Positions 9,994 through 20,074 are shown, counted from the first letter of the stretch. The stretch is 64,000 nucleotides of DNA from Alphaproteobacteria bacterium (GCA_030432025.1 JAUIIA010000002.1:320516-384515); one strand, 5' to 3'. The notes: generated by a model not told the origin, from the letters alone. Program-made: numbers and translations.

Positions 9994-12680
9994 CAGAATA
10001 ACCCTCCTAACGAGCCGACATCTATTTCCGGATCTACATCCAGAACGCCCAGCCCTTCTGCAACTGTTCCTACAGGATCGGGTAAAACGTCACCGTCACC
10101 GCCTATTCCGTTAATAACGTCATCAAACAAGCCTCCGCCATCCTCGATGGTGCTCTCGGTCCAACTAATATCGTCCTCTATCCCTGTATTTTCGCCGGTC
10201 TCTTCAACAGCATTATCCAAAAGGTCTAACGAAGAGCCTAAATCCAGATCTATGTCATCCAGCAACGCGTCCACATCCTCGGCTTCCGGCGCAAGATCGA
10301 TCAGAACATCAGCCTCTAAATCTGGTTCACCAATAACTTCCGTGATCGGCTCTACAACGGCCTCTTCCACTATGTCTGAAGCAAGATCGCCGACCTCAGA
10401 AATCAGGGTATCTTCACCCGTCACTCCTTCCGCGTCATCAATCACGGGGTCGGCAATCTCGCCCAGAGCATCGGTGGACAAATCAATATCAACATCAAGG
10501 TCACCTACGACCTCTTCGACAGGGTCTAATACGGCCTCAACGCCGGCTTCAACAATATCGGTATCAACAAGGTCAACATCGGTTTCGAGCGAAACATCAT
10601 TCTCATCATCGGCATCTGCCTCACCGCCAAGCAACTCCGCGCCAAGCCCGAGATCAAGATCAACATCTCCGGCAAGGTCTTCTACAGTATCCGTAAGTGG
10701 TTCGACAGGATTATCAATCAGCGTATCGACAACGTCCTGATCAACAACGCCTAAATCAATATCAGCCACAACATCGGTATCTTCGCTTTCTCCGTCACCC
10801 GTGAGCAAAGAACCGGTCGCAGCATCATCGAGCAAGTCTTCGACTAGGCCGTCTGTATCACCAAGGATATCACCGACGACATCCTCAACATCTCCATCAT
10901 CACCCAGCGCTTCATCAACTAAAGCCTCTGCAGCTTCGGCGGCAGGAGACAAATCGGCTAAAATATCAGCTTCTAAATCTGGCTCTCCCAGCAAGTCTGT
11001 AACAGGATCAACCACCACTTCGTCTACAATTTCAGAAACAGCGTCCCCAATATCCGAAAGCAATGAGTCTTCACCTGAACCACCCACACCGTCATCAACC
11101 AGAGGATCAGCGGCATCACCCAAAATGTCGGCGGCCAGATCAATATCAAGATCAATGTCACCTACAATTTCTTCGATAGGGTCAAGAACAGCTTCAACGG
11201 CCGCTTCAACAATATCCGTATCGATCAGATCAATATCGGTATCAAGCGACACATCGTTTTCATCATCCGCATCAGGGTCCCCGCCAAGCAGTTCGAGACC
11301 CGCATCAACACCAAGATCAATGTCGCCGACAATATCTTCGACAATATTCGTCAATGGCTCCAGAGGATCACTAATCAAGTCATCAACGACATCCTGATCA
11401 ATAACGCCTAAATCAATCGCCGCTTCCAAATCGCTATCTTCACCATCACCCGGAGGGAAGAAAGAACCGTCACCGAGACCAACGAGTTGGACTACTTCAT
11501 CGAGGCTACCCGTAAGGACCTCGGCGACGGCATCAAAGGTTGCGAGCGAGTCATTGACATCAGAGAGACTGATACCCAGATCACCCAGAAGCACTTCTGC
11601 GTCCGAGGTTATTTCCTGGATTATATTAAATTGATTCAGAACAACATTCAGCGTGCCTTCGATTGTTTGGGAAACCACAGTGTCTACAATCACGGAAGGG
11701 GCAGCTATATCAAGGCTTTGAACTGCATCAAAAACGTTATCGAGCGTTATGTCGCTCAAAGCGGGCAGTTCGATATCCTTAAAAAGGTCAATCGTAATAT
11801 CAATATCACCGACTATACTTTCGAGGGCATCCAGCGATATATCGGGAAGATCCAGCCCGACAATAGTAACATCGCTACCATCATCCGGGTCGGCATTATT
11901 AAACAGGTCAAAAAGAATTTCGATGGTGGGGGAGGCAAAAATTGGAATAGAAATGCCCGTCAGGTCATTAACAATGGTGGTCAGATTTTCCGTGACGACA
12001 TTTAAGTTTAAGGCACCCTCTATACTATTATTAATGTTTACATTCAGCACGCCGAATACAGTATCCAGAACATCTGTATCCAGATCCAAACCGACCTCTC
12101 CGTCGGTGCCGTTTATGATATGGGTTTCATCGTGATTATTAACAACGCTGTTGTCGATATTCATCACAGACTCAGAGACATCCCCTTCGTTCGTGACAGC
12201 GCTACTTTCCGAAGAGCTACTATTTCCGCCTGCAAAAGATATATTCCCGAGGCTCAAATTCGAGGCATCTGAAAACGCACCCACGTCCGAAGACAATGTT
12301 GAGGCACTCAAAGAACCTACTGTTGTTCCCGTAAAAGCGGCCTGTCCTTCAACCTCGCTGGTCGTATATATATCACCATCATTAAATGAACGGTCGGAAT
12401 CCAAAGGCTCTTGGCGCGCCTGAGAACCCAGCCCGTTTTGCTCAAAAGGCAGATCGATGCCAACTTTAGAAGCTACACCGCCTTCTGAAAGTATGGCATC
12501 GGTCTGCGCGGCTTGGAGACTAGCATATGAAACATTACCGGAGCCAAAAACGCTCTCGGTCACGCCATCCAGATCTTCAGCCATGTACTGGTCAGCATCC
12601 AGCTTCCCTGCCGGCATTACATCAATAATGTCAGGCAGCTCGTCTTTAACCGTACGCGCATTGTCTTTCTCGATGGACAT
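9993..12680 (-). CDS. Large Asp-rich repeat protein, likely type I secretion substrate
   Basis: 895 aa, extremely acidic, with almost no Lys/Arg or Cys after the first 50 residues. No signal peptide is seen. Residues about 1-200 are Ser/Asn/Gly-rich. Residues about 200-400 hold repeats rich in Ile, Leu, Val, Asp and Asn. From about 410 to 850 there are two long near-identical units of about 200 residues, recognisable by DLGVIDQDVVDDLI/DLGVVDQDVVDTLI, DADDENDVSL and LGEPDLEADIL/IGEPDLEADVL. The C-terminus ends in hydrophobic residues (DVGSLGGLF), typical of type I secretion signals. It is the first gene of the exporter operon, so it is the probable cargo, perhaps a surface or biofilm protein binding Ca2+; binding is inferred from acidity only. 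I recognise no named family. Confidence 0.82.
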   Translation of the reverse strand: MSIEKDNARTVKDELPDIIDVMPAGKLDADQYMAEDLDGVTESVFGSGNVSYASLQAAQTDAILSEGGVASKVGIDLPFEQNGLGSQARQEPLDSDRSFNDGDIYTTSEVEGQAAFTGTTVGSLSASTLSSDVGAFSDASNLSLGNISFAGGNSSSSESSAVTNEGDVSESVMNIDNSVVNNHDETHIINGTDGEVGLDLDTDVLDTVFGVLNVNINNSIEGALNLNVVTENLTTIVNDLTGISIPIFASPTIEILFDLFNNADPDDGSDVTIVGLDLPDISLDALESIVGDIDITIDLFKDIELPALSDITLDNVFDAVQSLDIAAPSVIVDTVVSQTIEGTLNVVLNQFNIIQEITSDAEVLLGDLGISLSDVNDSLATFDAVAEVLTGSLDEVVQLVGLGDGSFFPPGDGEDSDLEAAIDLGVIDQDVVDDLISDPLEPLTNIVEDIVGDIDLGVDAGLELLGGDPDADDENDVSLDTDIDLIDTDIVEAAVEAVLDPIEEIVGDIDLDIDLAADILGDAADPLVDDGVGGSGEDSLLSDIGDAVSEIVDEVVVDPVTDLLGEPDLEADILADLSPAAEAAEALVDEALGDDGDVEDVVGDILGDTDGLVEDLLDDAATGSLLTGDGESEDTDVVADIDLGVVDQDVVDTLIDNPVEPLTDTVEDLAGDVDLDLGLGAELLGGEADADDENDVSLETDVDLVDTDIVEAGVEAVLDPVEEVVGDLDVDIDLSTDALGEIADPVIDDAEGVTGEDTLISEVGDLASDIVEEAVVEPITEVIGEPDLEADVLIDLAPEAEDVDALLDDIDLDLGSSLDLLDNAVEETGENTGIEDDISWTESTIEDGGGLFDDVINGIGGDGDVLPDPVGTVAEGLGVLDVDPEIDVGSLGGLF

Positions 12681-12848
12681 GAAATCACCCTAAAAAATTA
12701 TTGGAAGGAACCCCGAAGCTCCGCAGAACAATCCACAAAACCCCAATACCCATGCATTCAGAATATCAACCTAAAATTGTTCAAAGCTAAATTTTGTGTT
12801 TCACTTTTCTGGAAATCATGTTTCGGAAATGTTTCAGAAAGGCACGGC

Positions 12849-13565
12849 GTGGCAAACACAGCTTTACGCACAGTTTTACTCGTAGAAGACGACAAGATGA
12901 TCCGTGAAATGACGCGGGAATACTTGCAAAAGAGTAATTATATTATTCTTGAAGCCATCACCGTGGAACGGGGTCTGAATATCGTCAAACAGCATGCCGT
13001 TGATGCTGTCCTATTAGACCTGCATCTGGATGGCGAGATGTCTCTGCCCTCTATACCGCAGTTCAAAGCGCACCAGGACATTCCCGTTTTAGTTGTAAGC
13101 GGTGAAAAAGATGACAAGAAAAAGATTCTTAGCTTTGAGTTAGGCGCCGACGATTTCGTCGAGAAGCCTTTCAACCCCGAACTTTTAAAAGCGCGGCTGC
13201 AATCACACATTAAAAAGACCAGCGCCGCAAAACCACTCCCTGCACAACCACGCGCTTTCGGCGATTGGCGATTGGACACATCCCAGATGCAATTGCTCCA
13301 TAAAAACGAAAAATCCGCAGGACTGACCGTCAGCGAATTTCACGTTCTAAAAAACTTGATCGAGAATGCGGGCAAAGTCATCAAGCGTGAAGATTTATGC
13401 GAGAGCCTGCGAAAGGACAATTATGTCCCCACCCCGCGCGCCATAGACATCAAAATCACCCGTATCCGTAAAAAAATCGAGCAGCCTGCAGAGCAGGATA
13501 CACCGATAAAAACCTTACGCGGTGTTGGATATATTTTCGACCAGACAGCTCTAAAGGAGAAATAA
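12849..13565 (+). CDS. OmpR-family response regulator
   Basis: About 238 aa DNA-binding regulator: an N-terminal receiver (VLLVEDDKM, phosphoacceptor Asp in AVLLDLHLDG, VVSGE, EKPFNPE) and a C-terminal winged helix (LTVSEFHVLKNL, then RAIDIKITRIRKKI and RGVGYIF). I place the start at the GTG at 12849, preceded by AGAAAGG about eight bases upstream. An in-frame ATG at 12777 would add 24 residues (with WKSCFGN) unlike any receiver N-terminus. It is transcribed divergently from the secretion operon and 2 bp ahead of the TolC gene, so it likely regulates both. No kinase gene is directly adjacent in the same direction; the kinases at 202 and 15262 are candidates. Confidence 0.9.
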   Translation: MANTALRTVLLVEDDKMIREMTREYLQKSNYIILEAITVERGLNIVKQHAVDAVLLDLHLDGEMSLPSIPQFKAHQDIPVLVVSGEKDDKKKILSFELGADDFVEKPFNPELLKARLQSHIKKTSAAKPLPAQPRAFGDWRLDTSQMQLLHKNEKSAGLTVSEFHVLKNLIENAGKVIKREDLCESLRKDNYVPTPRAIDIKITRIRKKIEQPAEQDTPIKTLRGVGYIFDQTALKEK

Positions 13566-13567
13566 TC

Positions 13568-14869
13568 ATGCGCTGTTTATCCCTACTTCTGACCATCCTG
13601 ATATTCCTGCAAGCCTCGACCGTTAGGGCCGAACAGCCCACGCTGGATCTGCACGCCGCGCTTAAGCTGGCGCTCGACACCCACCCCGGGCTAAGAGCGG
13701 CTGAATGGGAACTGGAAGAAACACAAGAGCTATACCCGCAAGCCCGTGCCGGATGGCTACCGACCCTAACCGTCAGCGGCGGCATCACATCAACCAATAT
13801 CAAAAGCAGCAACTTCAATCAGGGTACAGGCGCCACAACAAAAGACGTAACCGCATCCATAGACCAACCCATCTGGCGCGGAGGACGGACCTTCGCAGAA
13901 GTCGACCGCGCAAATGATTTGATCAGCGCCGGTGAGGCCGTGTTGAACGCTGCACGTCAGGACATCCTGCAACGCACCGCCAGCGCCTATTTTGAAGTTT
14001 TACGCGATCAACAAATTGTTGCGCTACGATTTGAAAACGAAGACATCCTGCGCAAGGAATTCAAAGCCGCAAAATCGCGCTACGACCTCGGCAGCGGCAC
14101 GATCACAGACACGCATCAGGCCGAAGCCCGCCTCATGCGTGCCAGAACGGACAGCCTGAATGCTGAGCGAAACCTGTTCCAAAGCGAGGCCCGTCTCGAG
14201 GAAATGATCAATATGCGCCCGCCATTCAAGCTCAGCGATGCCATGACTTTGATAGAATTCCCCGAAACGACTGTGGAGATGATCGAACTGGCCTATGCCT
14301 ATAATCCGGAGATCGTCTTCGCAACATTTGAACAGCAAGCCGCCGAACATAACACCGCAGCAATTTTCAGAGAGTTACTACCGCAAGTGTCGGGCTTTGC
14401 ATCATGGAACAAACAATATGATCCGCAACCCGGTATCGTCGATGAAAGCCAAACGGACACTGTAGGCCTACGTATGACCATCAATCTGTTTCAGGGTGGC
14501 GCAACCCGTTCACGCATCCGCGAAGCCCGAAAGGCCGCTATGCGCCAGCAATTTGAAATACAGGATTTGAAAAACACAATCCGCCGTGATGTTGTCCGTG
14601 ACTTCAAATCTTTCGAAGCCGCTGAACTGGAAATAGCCGCCCGCAACCGTGAGATTGAACTCGCCAAAGCCGCGCTCAAAGGCGTTCGTGAGGAAGCCAA
14701 GGCCGGGCAGCGGGCATTTATTGATGTTCTGGATGCTGATGAAGACCTGATCGATGCACGCGTTGCATACGCACAAGCTATCTACCGTTTCAAGTCAACG
14801 CAATACACTCTGGCAGCGACATTAGGGATTTTGAACACACACGCGGATATCGTGACGGAAAACTTTTAA
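13568..14869 (+). CDS. TolC-family outer membrane channel protein
   Basis: 433 aa. It begins with a signal peptide (about residues 1-21, hydrophobic core LLLTILIFLQ, cleavage after VRA). The body is the TolC double repeat of long helices with beta strands: LDLHAALKLALDTHPGL starts repeat one and MIELAYAYNPEI starts repeat two, with QPIWRGGRTF and INLFQGGATRS as the paired strand-turn motifs. It should form the trimeric outer-membrane duct for the type I secretion proteins encoded across the divergent promoter. It begins 2 bp after the OmpR-family gene, making a two-gene operon. It converges with the receiver gene at 14872 with almost no spacer. Confidence 0.93.
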   Translation: MRCLSLLLTILIFLQASTVRAEQPTLDLHAALKLALDTHPGLRAAEWELEETQELYPQARAGWLPTLTVSGGITSTNIKSSNFNQGTGATTKDVTASIDQPIWRGGRTFAEVDRANDLISAGEAVLNAARQDILQRTASAYFEVLRDQQIVALRFENEDILRKEFKAAKSRYDLGSGTITDTHQAEARLMRARTDSLNAERNLFQSEARLEEMINMRPPFKLSDAMTLIEFPETTVEMIELAYAYNPEIVFATFEQQAAEHNTAAIFRELLPQVSGFASWNKQYDPQPGIVDESQTDTVGLRMTINLFQGGATRSRIREARKAAMRQQFEIQDLKNTIRRDVVRDFKSFEAAELEIAARNREIELAKAALKGVREEAKAGQRAFIDVLDADEDLIDARVAYAQAIYRFKSTQYTLAATLGILNTHADIVTENF

Positions 14870-14871
14870 CC

Positions 14872-15243
14872 CTAGAGGTCCCGCAGCGCTTGCATGTTGG
14901 ACTCGTCTAGAAGCTTCAGGAAATAATCCTTTACGCATTTAAACGACATAGCTTGCTCACGGTCCCGCGAGACATCCGAGGACGTGAGCATCGCTATTAC
15001 CGGGCTTTGATCCTCAAGCTTGCTGTATTCCTCTAAAAACTCCAGACCGTTCATACGCGGCATATTGATATCCAGAAAAATCACATCCGGCTTGTCGTTA
15101 GACGCAGCAAGCATCTCCAGGGCCTCAACACCATCATAGGCCTGCATAATCTCGATATTTTCATCGAAACGCTTAATCTCATTGCTCGCGAGAAACTGAT
15201 CGCTCTCACTGTCATCGATAATCATAGCAAGCTTAATGTCCAT
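14872..15243 (-). CDS. Single-domain response regulator (Rcp1-like receiver)
   Basis: 123 aa, a receiver domain only. It has the acidic pair in MIIDDSESD, the phosphoacceptor Asp in VIFLDINMPRMNGLE, and MLTSSD for the switch Thr/Ser. The conserved Lys is in YFLKLLD, where the usual following Pro is replaced by Leu. This type usually receives phosphate from bacteriophytochrome-like or PAS kinases and acts by protein contact. It lies 18 bp after the Cache/PAS kinase gene in the same direction, so that kinase is its likely partner. Confidence 0.92.
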   Translation of the reverse strand: MDIKLAMIIDDSESDQFLASNEIKRFDENIEIMQAYDGVEALEMLAASNDKPDVIFLDINMPRMNGLEFLEEYSKLEDQSPVIAMLTSSDVSRDREQAMSFKCVKDYFLKLLDESNMQALRDL

Positions 15244-15261
15244 GGTTGTTTCCCCTATAAT

Positions 15262-17610
15262 TTATGCAACGTTAGATAACTCTTTTTTGTCATGAAAATA
15301 GCTTTTCGGCAAGCGTAACTCAAAGCGTGTACCGTCTTTTGTATCAACGTAACGGATTTCCCCGCCAATAACGTTTGCGCTTTTCTGCATCATGTACATC
15401 CCCAGTCCAGAACCGAATGAAACCTTCGGATGGAAGCGTTTAAACATTTCGAACATGTTTTCACGCTGGTCTTCGGGAATTCCAAGACCATTATCCTCAA
15501 CAGCAAACACAATTTCAGCGTCGTCTTCATGCGCCTCGATCTTGATGAATGATTTTTTCTTCTCCGTATCCTGATATTTTATCGAATTGGAAATCAGGTT
15601 TTCAACAATCATCACAAGACGTGTCTTCTTGGTGTAAACCGGCTCATCAACATCGATATCAATCTTCACATCCAGACGGTCGTAATTCTCCATGTGATCC
15701 ATCTTAGCCAGCGCTTCACCAACGACTTCCCGAAGATCCATATCCTGCGGCTCTTCCTGAAAGTTTTTGATACTGCCCAAATCCAGAATATCCGAAAGCA
15801 GAACTTCCAACTTCGTCAAAGACCCCAACGCGAGCTCAATACTGGTCTTTGCCTTATCCTCATCCCCGCTCCCTATGGAGTCTTTCGTTAGTCCCAAAAG
15901 ACCGATCGCCGACCTTAACGGAGAGCGCAAATCATGCGAAGTCCTGTATGAAAACTCTTCAAGCTCGGTATTCAGCTCCTCAAGCTCTTTCTGCGCTTCT
16001 TTGATATCCGTAATATCCATTATCTGTGAAATAAAATGCTTCGGCTTCCCGTTTGCATCATGCAAAAGAGAGACACTTAAAATCCCCCAAATCGTTTCAC
16101 CGTCCTTACGGATATAACGCTTTTCCATTTTGTATGTACTGATCGTCCCATCCAGCATTTGCTGCACCTGCCCCAAATCGGTTTCAAGATCATCCGGATG
16201 CGTCAGTGTTTGGAAATCCGTTTTCAAAAGCTCGTTTTCATCATACCCCAACATGGCACAGAGGGATTTATTCACCTTCAACCATTGACCATCCAAACTG
16301 ACCAGAGCTTTTCCAACCGGAGAATATTTCATCACATTACGGAACTGCTCTTCACTCTCCGCCAGACGCATCAGCGCAACATGCTCATCCTGAAGGGCTT
16401 TAGAAACTTTTTTATACGCCTCGGAAAACGAACGCGCCAAAGAGCCGATCTCATCCTTCAAATCGACAGGCAGCCCCGTAAGCATTTCATTACCATCATG
16501 CTCCCGAATTATACGGTTCATTTTCACCAGCGGGTTTATAATCTTCATCGCAAAGATCACTGCCAATGATAAACATACGAGCACAGACGTTATAATAATC
16601 AGAACGGCCTCTTGCTGTGCCTTGTAAACCGGGGCCATAAACGCATCTCGGGGAGACAACAACGCATACGCCAAGAAGCGGTCTGCATTGTCAAAAATTT
16701 GCGTGTCTTTGTAATACTGAACAACCATATTCCGGCCATTCATCTTTTCAGACAGCGTGCCTTTTGTTGCCTCAGCATCGAGAATATCGCTTACCAATCT
16801 CGCATTATCGGTACCTTCTCCTTCATTAAGCGAATGAAATACAAAATTCGTTTCTTCGCCTTGCTTGTCGTACTGGATGTAATCGCCGTTTTCATTGATC
16901 ACATACAAATCCTTTTCGATTTGCAAATCCTGCAAAACCGAATTGAGAATACTTTCATACGCAGCATTGATCACGATCATACCGAACAACTGCCCTCGGT
17001 CATCATGAACGGGCACAAGACCACGGATCACCGGCAAATACGGCTTTTGAACTTTGCCGTTCTCGCGGTTCAAACTGACAGCGGAAAAATAAACCTCCCC
17101 CGCACTCAACTTCTCCCCCGCCTCAAAATACGGCTCCCCCTCTTTACTTTGCAGATCTTCCGGCTGAACAACCTTGATGTCTTCACCGTATTTGTTCACA
17201 CGCACCAGCTCACGCCCGTTATCGTCTATACCGATATAACGTATTTGTGTGTAAGATGGTTTATTCTGCAAAATTCCGGAGAAAATCTCCGCCAAACGCG
17301 CACGCCACAACTCACTGGTGGAACCGTCTTGCGGGTCAACACCGCCGTTGCGGCTACTGCGGATAATGCCTTGAATAGGCGGCGTGCTCGACAGAACAGA
17401 TAAATCACTTCTAACCTCTCGAAACGCCGACAAAAACAACGGAGAAATAATCAGCGTTTCGGATTCAAGTCTGTCGACCTGAATTTGTGTCAGAGATTGC
17501 GAAATTTTGTGTCCAAAATATACGCCGCAGATAATCAAGCTCGCCGTCACACAAACGGTGACAAAAACCACCAGCTTGAACTTAATTGAAGAAAATAGTG
17601 ATTTTTTCAT
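15262..17610 (-). CDS. Sensor histidine kinase with periplasmic Cache domain, HAMP and PAS
   Basis: 782 aa membrane kinase. The first membrane span is at about 10-30. A long periplasmic region of about 300 residues has double-Cache features (RYIGIDDNGRELVRVN, GLVPVHDDRGQLFGMIVINA, YVINENGDYIQYD). A second span (LIIITSVLVCLSLAVIF) and a HAMP domain follow. A PAS domain with a PAC tail comes next (NVMKYSPVGKALVSLDG ... GKPKHFISQIMDITD), then a coiled coil. HisKA has the phospho-His in RTSHDLRSPL, and the HATPase shows NLISNSIKYQ, DNGLGIP and GSGLGMYM. It likely senses a small extracellular ligand. The gene is followed by a lone receiver, and its promoter must lie in the 173 bp shared with the divergent asparaginase gene. 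Confidence 0.93.
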   Translation of the reverse strand: MKKSLFSSIKFKLVVFVTVCVTASLIICGVYFGHKISQSLTQIQVDRLESETLIISPLFLSAFREVRSDLSVLSSTPPIQGIIRSSRNGGVDPQDGSTSELWRARLAEIFSGILQNKPSYTQIRYIGIDDNGRELVRVNKYGEDIKVVQPEDLQSKEGEPYFEAGEKLSAGEVYFSAVSLNRENGKVQKPYLPVIRGLVPVHDDRGQLFGMIVINAAYESILNSVLQDLQIEKDLYVINENGDYIQYDKQGEETNFVFHSLNEGEGTDNARLVSDILDAEATKGTLSEKMNGRNMVVQYYKDTQIFDNADRFLAYALLSPRDAFMAPVYKAQQEAVLIIITSVLVCLSLAVIFAMKIINPLVKMNRIIREHDGNEMLTGLPVDLKDEIGSLARSFSEAYKKVSKALQDEHVALMRLAESEEQFRNVMKYSPVGKALVSLDGQWLKVNKSLCAMLGYDENELLKTDFQTLTHPDDLETDLGQVQQMLDGTISTYKMEKRYIRKDGETIWGILSVSLLHDANGKPKHFISQIMDITDIKEAQKELEELNTELEEFSYRTSHDLRSPLRSAIGLLGLTKDSIGSGDEDKAKTSIELALGSLTKLEVLLSDILDLGSIKNFQEEPQDMDLREVVGEALAKMDHMENYDRLDVKIDIDVDEPVYTKKTRLVMIVENLISNSIKYQDTEKKKSFIKIEAHEDDAEIVFAVEDNGLGIPEDQRENMFEMFKRFHPKVSFGSGLGMYMMQKSANVIGGEIRYVDTKDGTRFELRLPKSYFHDKKELSNVA

Positions 17611-17783
17611 ATTTTTCGATTTTTATTAAAAGACCGCCGCGACGCAAAACGCCAATATATATAATAGTATAGCACGCTTTGGCTGTATTCCAATTTACTG
17701 AATACAGCGGCATATTCAGCATTTGAATCCGGTTACATAAACGTCGCCTTGCACCCGAATGTGGGGCGCGCTATATATCGCTC

Positions 17784-18800
17784 ATGGCAGAACAAAGCGC
17801 CCCCCTTAAAGTCAACTTTTACCGCGGCGATACAGTCGAAAGCTCGCATATCGTTCACTGCATGGTGCTGGATAAAAACGGCGACACGCTCGGCAGCTGG
17901 GGCGACGAAAACCGCGTAATCTCACCCCGCTCGTCTTTAAAGTCCCTGCAAGCCCTGTCCTTTATCGAAAGCGGAGCAGTAGATGCACTTGGTTTGGATG
18001 ACGATCACATCGCGCTTGCATGCGCCTCTCATAATGCCGAAGAGGTACACATGCAAAAAGTCGGTGCATGGCTTGGTAAAATCGGCCTTAGCGAGAGCGA
18101 CCTGCAATGCGGCGGGCATTTATCTCTAGGCCGTAACCGCCGTCACGAGATGATCAAGAACGAAGAGGAAATGACAGGACTGCATAGCGATTGCTCGGGC
18201 AAACATGCCGGTATGCTGAGCACCGCTATACATATCGGCGCGCCGATCGAAAACTATCTGGCCCTCGATAACCCTGTTCAAAAACTGATCTACAAAACCA
18301 TCAGTGAAATGGCCGACTATGATTTAACCAAAGGCTCTTCGGGAACGGACGGATGCTCCGCACCCAACCCCGCCATACCGCTGAAAAATCTGGCGCTGGC
18401 ATTCTCCCGTCTGCTAAACCATGCTGCGCTTTCCTCGGAACGTGCGGCGGCTTGCAAACGCATTCTGGACGCGAACGCAAAACACCCCTACCTCGTAGCG
18501 GGAGCGCAGCGCTTTGATACCACCATGATGGAAGCCACAAATGGCGGCATCATCTGCAAGGTCGGCGCCGAAGGCAACCAGATGGCATTGGTGCGCGACC
18601 AAGGCATCGCGATTTACATCAAGGCCGAAGACGGCGTCTTCGACCGCGCAGCATTACCCGTACTTGGAAAAATTCTAAACAGCCTGAACGCCATTAATGA
18701 CGACACCAACAAAGCGGTAGAAAAATATTTCAACCCCGCTCCAAAAAACTGGCAAGGCATTCAGGTCGGCAAGGTCGAAGTCGAAGGACTCTCTCTCTAA
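17784..18800 (+). CDS. L-asparaginase of the Rhizobium etli (asparaginase II/ReAV) family
   Basis: 338 aa cytoplasmic enzyme that hydrolyses L-asparagine to aspartate and ammonia. It matches the thermolabile R. etli-type family, not the E. coli type. Visible signatures are PRSSLKSLQAL (the S-x-x-K pair), HSDCSGKHAGML and SSGTDGCSAPNPAIPL. In ReAV the cysteines and lysine of the last two motifs bind zinc. Its length is usual for the family. An ATG at 17784 begins MAEQSAPLKV, close to the family start. Its 3' end overlaps the convergent glycosyltransferase by 4 bp. No linked transporter is seen. Confidence 0.9.
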   Translation: MAEQSAPLKVNFYRGDTVESSHIVHCMVLDKNGDTLGSWGDENRVISPRSSLKSLQALSFIESGAVDALGLDDDHIALACASHNAEEVHMQKVGAWLGKIGLSESDLQCGGHLSLGRNRRHEMIKNEEEMTGLHSDCSGKHAGMLSTAIHIGAPIENYLALDNPVQKLIYKTISEMADYDLTKGSSGTDGCSAPNPAIPLKNLALAFSRLLNHAALSSERAAACKRILDANAKHPYLVAGAQRFDTTMMEATNGGIICKVGAEGNQMALVRDQGIAIYIKAEDGVFDRAALPVLGKILNSLNAINDDTNKAVEKYFNPAPKNWQGIQVGKVEVEGLSL

Positions 18801-20074
18801 GAATCGAGAGCATATCCCTCGATCAACTCGACCGCTCTGGCTACACCATCCTCGGCGCGTATCTTCCGCCCGATATCCGCAGCCGTCTCGATCATACTCT
18901 GATCACTTGTGGCCTCTCGCATTGCATCCGCCAGCTTTCCGGCGGTCAGCTTTTTCTGGAATAAAGGTTTAGGCCCGGCACCCATCTCATGCACGCGGTT
19001 ACCCCAAAATGGCTGATCGGCAAAAAACGGTACAATGACCGTCGGCTTACCTGCGCGCAAACCTGCAGCAGTCGTCCCCGCCCCGCCATGATGCACAACC
19101 GCCGACATTTTCGGAAACAACCAGTCATGCGGCGCCTGATCAATCTTGAATATCGTCTCGGGCAAATCATCCGCTTGTAATCCACCCCAGCCCGTCGCAA
19201 TAACACCGCGCAAATTCGCCTCTTGCAGCGCATCGACAACAATCTTGGCAAAACGCTCAGGGTCACGCCCCGCCATCGATCCAAAACCGACATAAACAGG
19301 CGGCGCGCCGGCTTCCAGAAAATCGACCAAGTCCTGCGGCGGCGTCCATTCCTGCTGCTCATCCAGAAACAGATATCCCGACACTTGCGCAGTTTCGGGC
19401 CAGTCCTCGGGGCGCGGCACAACCGCCTCGCTATGTGCATGAATAATCGGAATATCACTCCCGTCTGAATTCTTGATGAATTTGAATTTTTTGACGGGCG
19501 GCATATCCAGCGCCTCTCTGAAATCCTTGATATACCCCTTCCAGACATTGTTAATCATGAACTGGATCGCATGATAGGTGGAACGGTTATACCAGTCACC
19601 CAGCGGTACATCAGGAAAGATAGGAAAACGGAAATCCTTCGTCGGCACCATCATCGGTATTGGCGTTACGAGGGCACAACCAACGCCTAGCTTTTCCGCC
19701 ACATGCGGTGCCGCCCCCGCCTTGGGGTGAAAGATAATGAAGTCGGGTTTTGAATCCTGCGCGGCCTCCCAACTCTGATGCAACAATGCGCGTTGCGCGG
19801 GTTTGACCTGCTTCTGGATTTTAAGCCCGCGCTTGATCATCTCATAGAGATTACTGCCCTTCTCCAGCAAATCCTTACCCTCATCCGTATCAACGATAGA
19901 GAGCAAATCATCACTCATATAGGCGTAATCCAGCCCGTGCCCTTCGACAAACCCTTGAAAACGGTCACTGGTCGCCAGCGTCACGGCATGCCCCGCCCCC
20001 TGCAAACCTTTGCCCAGAGCAATATACGGCTGAACGTCTCCGCGTGATCCATATGTCAGAATAAGGATATTCAT
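18797..20074 (-). CDS. GT1-family glycosyltransferase (sterol/macrolide glucosyltransferase-like)
   Basis: 425 aa from the chosen start. A GT-B fold is evident: the N-terminal domain starts MNILILTYGSRGDVQPYIALG, and the C-terminal nucleotide-sugar domain has the hallmark VHHGGAGTTAAGLRAGKP followed by PFFADQPFWG. These are typical of UDP-sugar transferases acting on lipids, sterols or glycopeptides. I start at 20074 because MNILIL is the family N-terminus and is preceded by GGGAAAAG; an ATG at 20125 would add 17 unrelated residues. The acceptor cannot be predicted. It appears monocistronic. Confidence 0.9.
   Translation of the reverse strand: MNILILTYGSRGDVQPYIALGKGLQGAGHAVTLATSDRFQGFVEGHGLDYAYMSDDLLSIVDTDEGKDLLEKGSNLYEMIKRGLKIQKQVKPAQRALLHQSWEAAQDSKPDFIIFHPKAGAAPHVAEKLGVGCALVTPIPMMVPTKDFRFPIFPDVPLGDWYNRSTYHAIQFMINNVWKGYIKDFREALDMPPVKKFKFIKNSDGSDIPIIHAHSEAVVPRPEDWPETAQVSGYLFLDEQQEWTPPQDLVDFLEAGAPPVYVGFGSMAGRDPERFAKIVVDALQEANLRGVIATGWGGLQADDLPETIFKIDQAPHDWLFPKMSAVVHHGGAGTTAAGLRAGKPTVIVPFFADQPFWGNRVHEMGAGPKPLFQKKLTAGKLADAMREATSDQSMIETAADIGRKIRAEDGVARAVELIEGYALDS

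Noticed and set aside
10147..11397. Long open frames opposite the Asp-rich gene
   Set aside because: Ser/Thr-rich low-complexity mirror of Asp/Val codons in the real gene on the minus strand.
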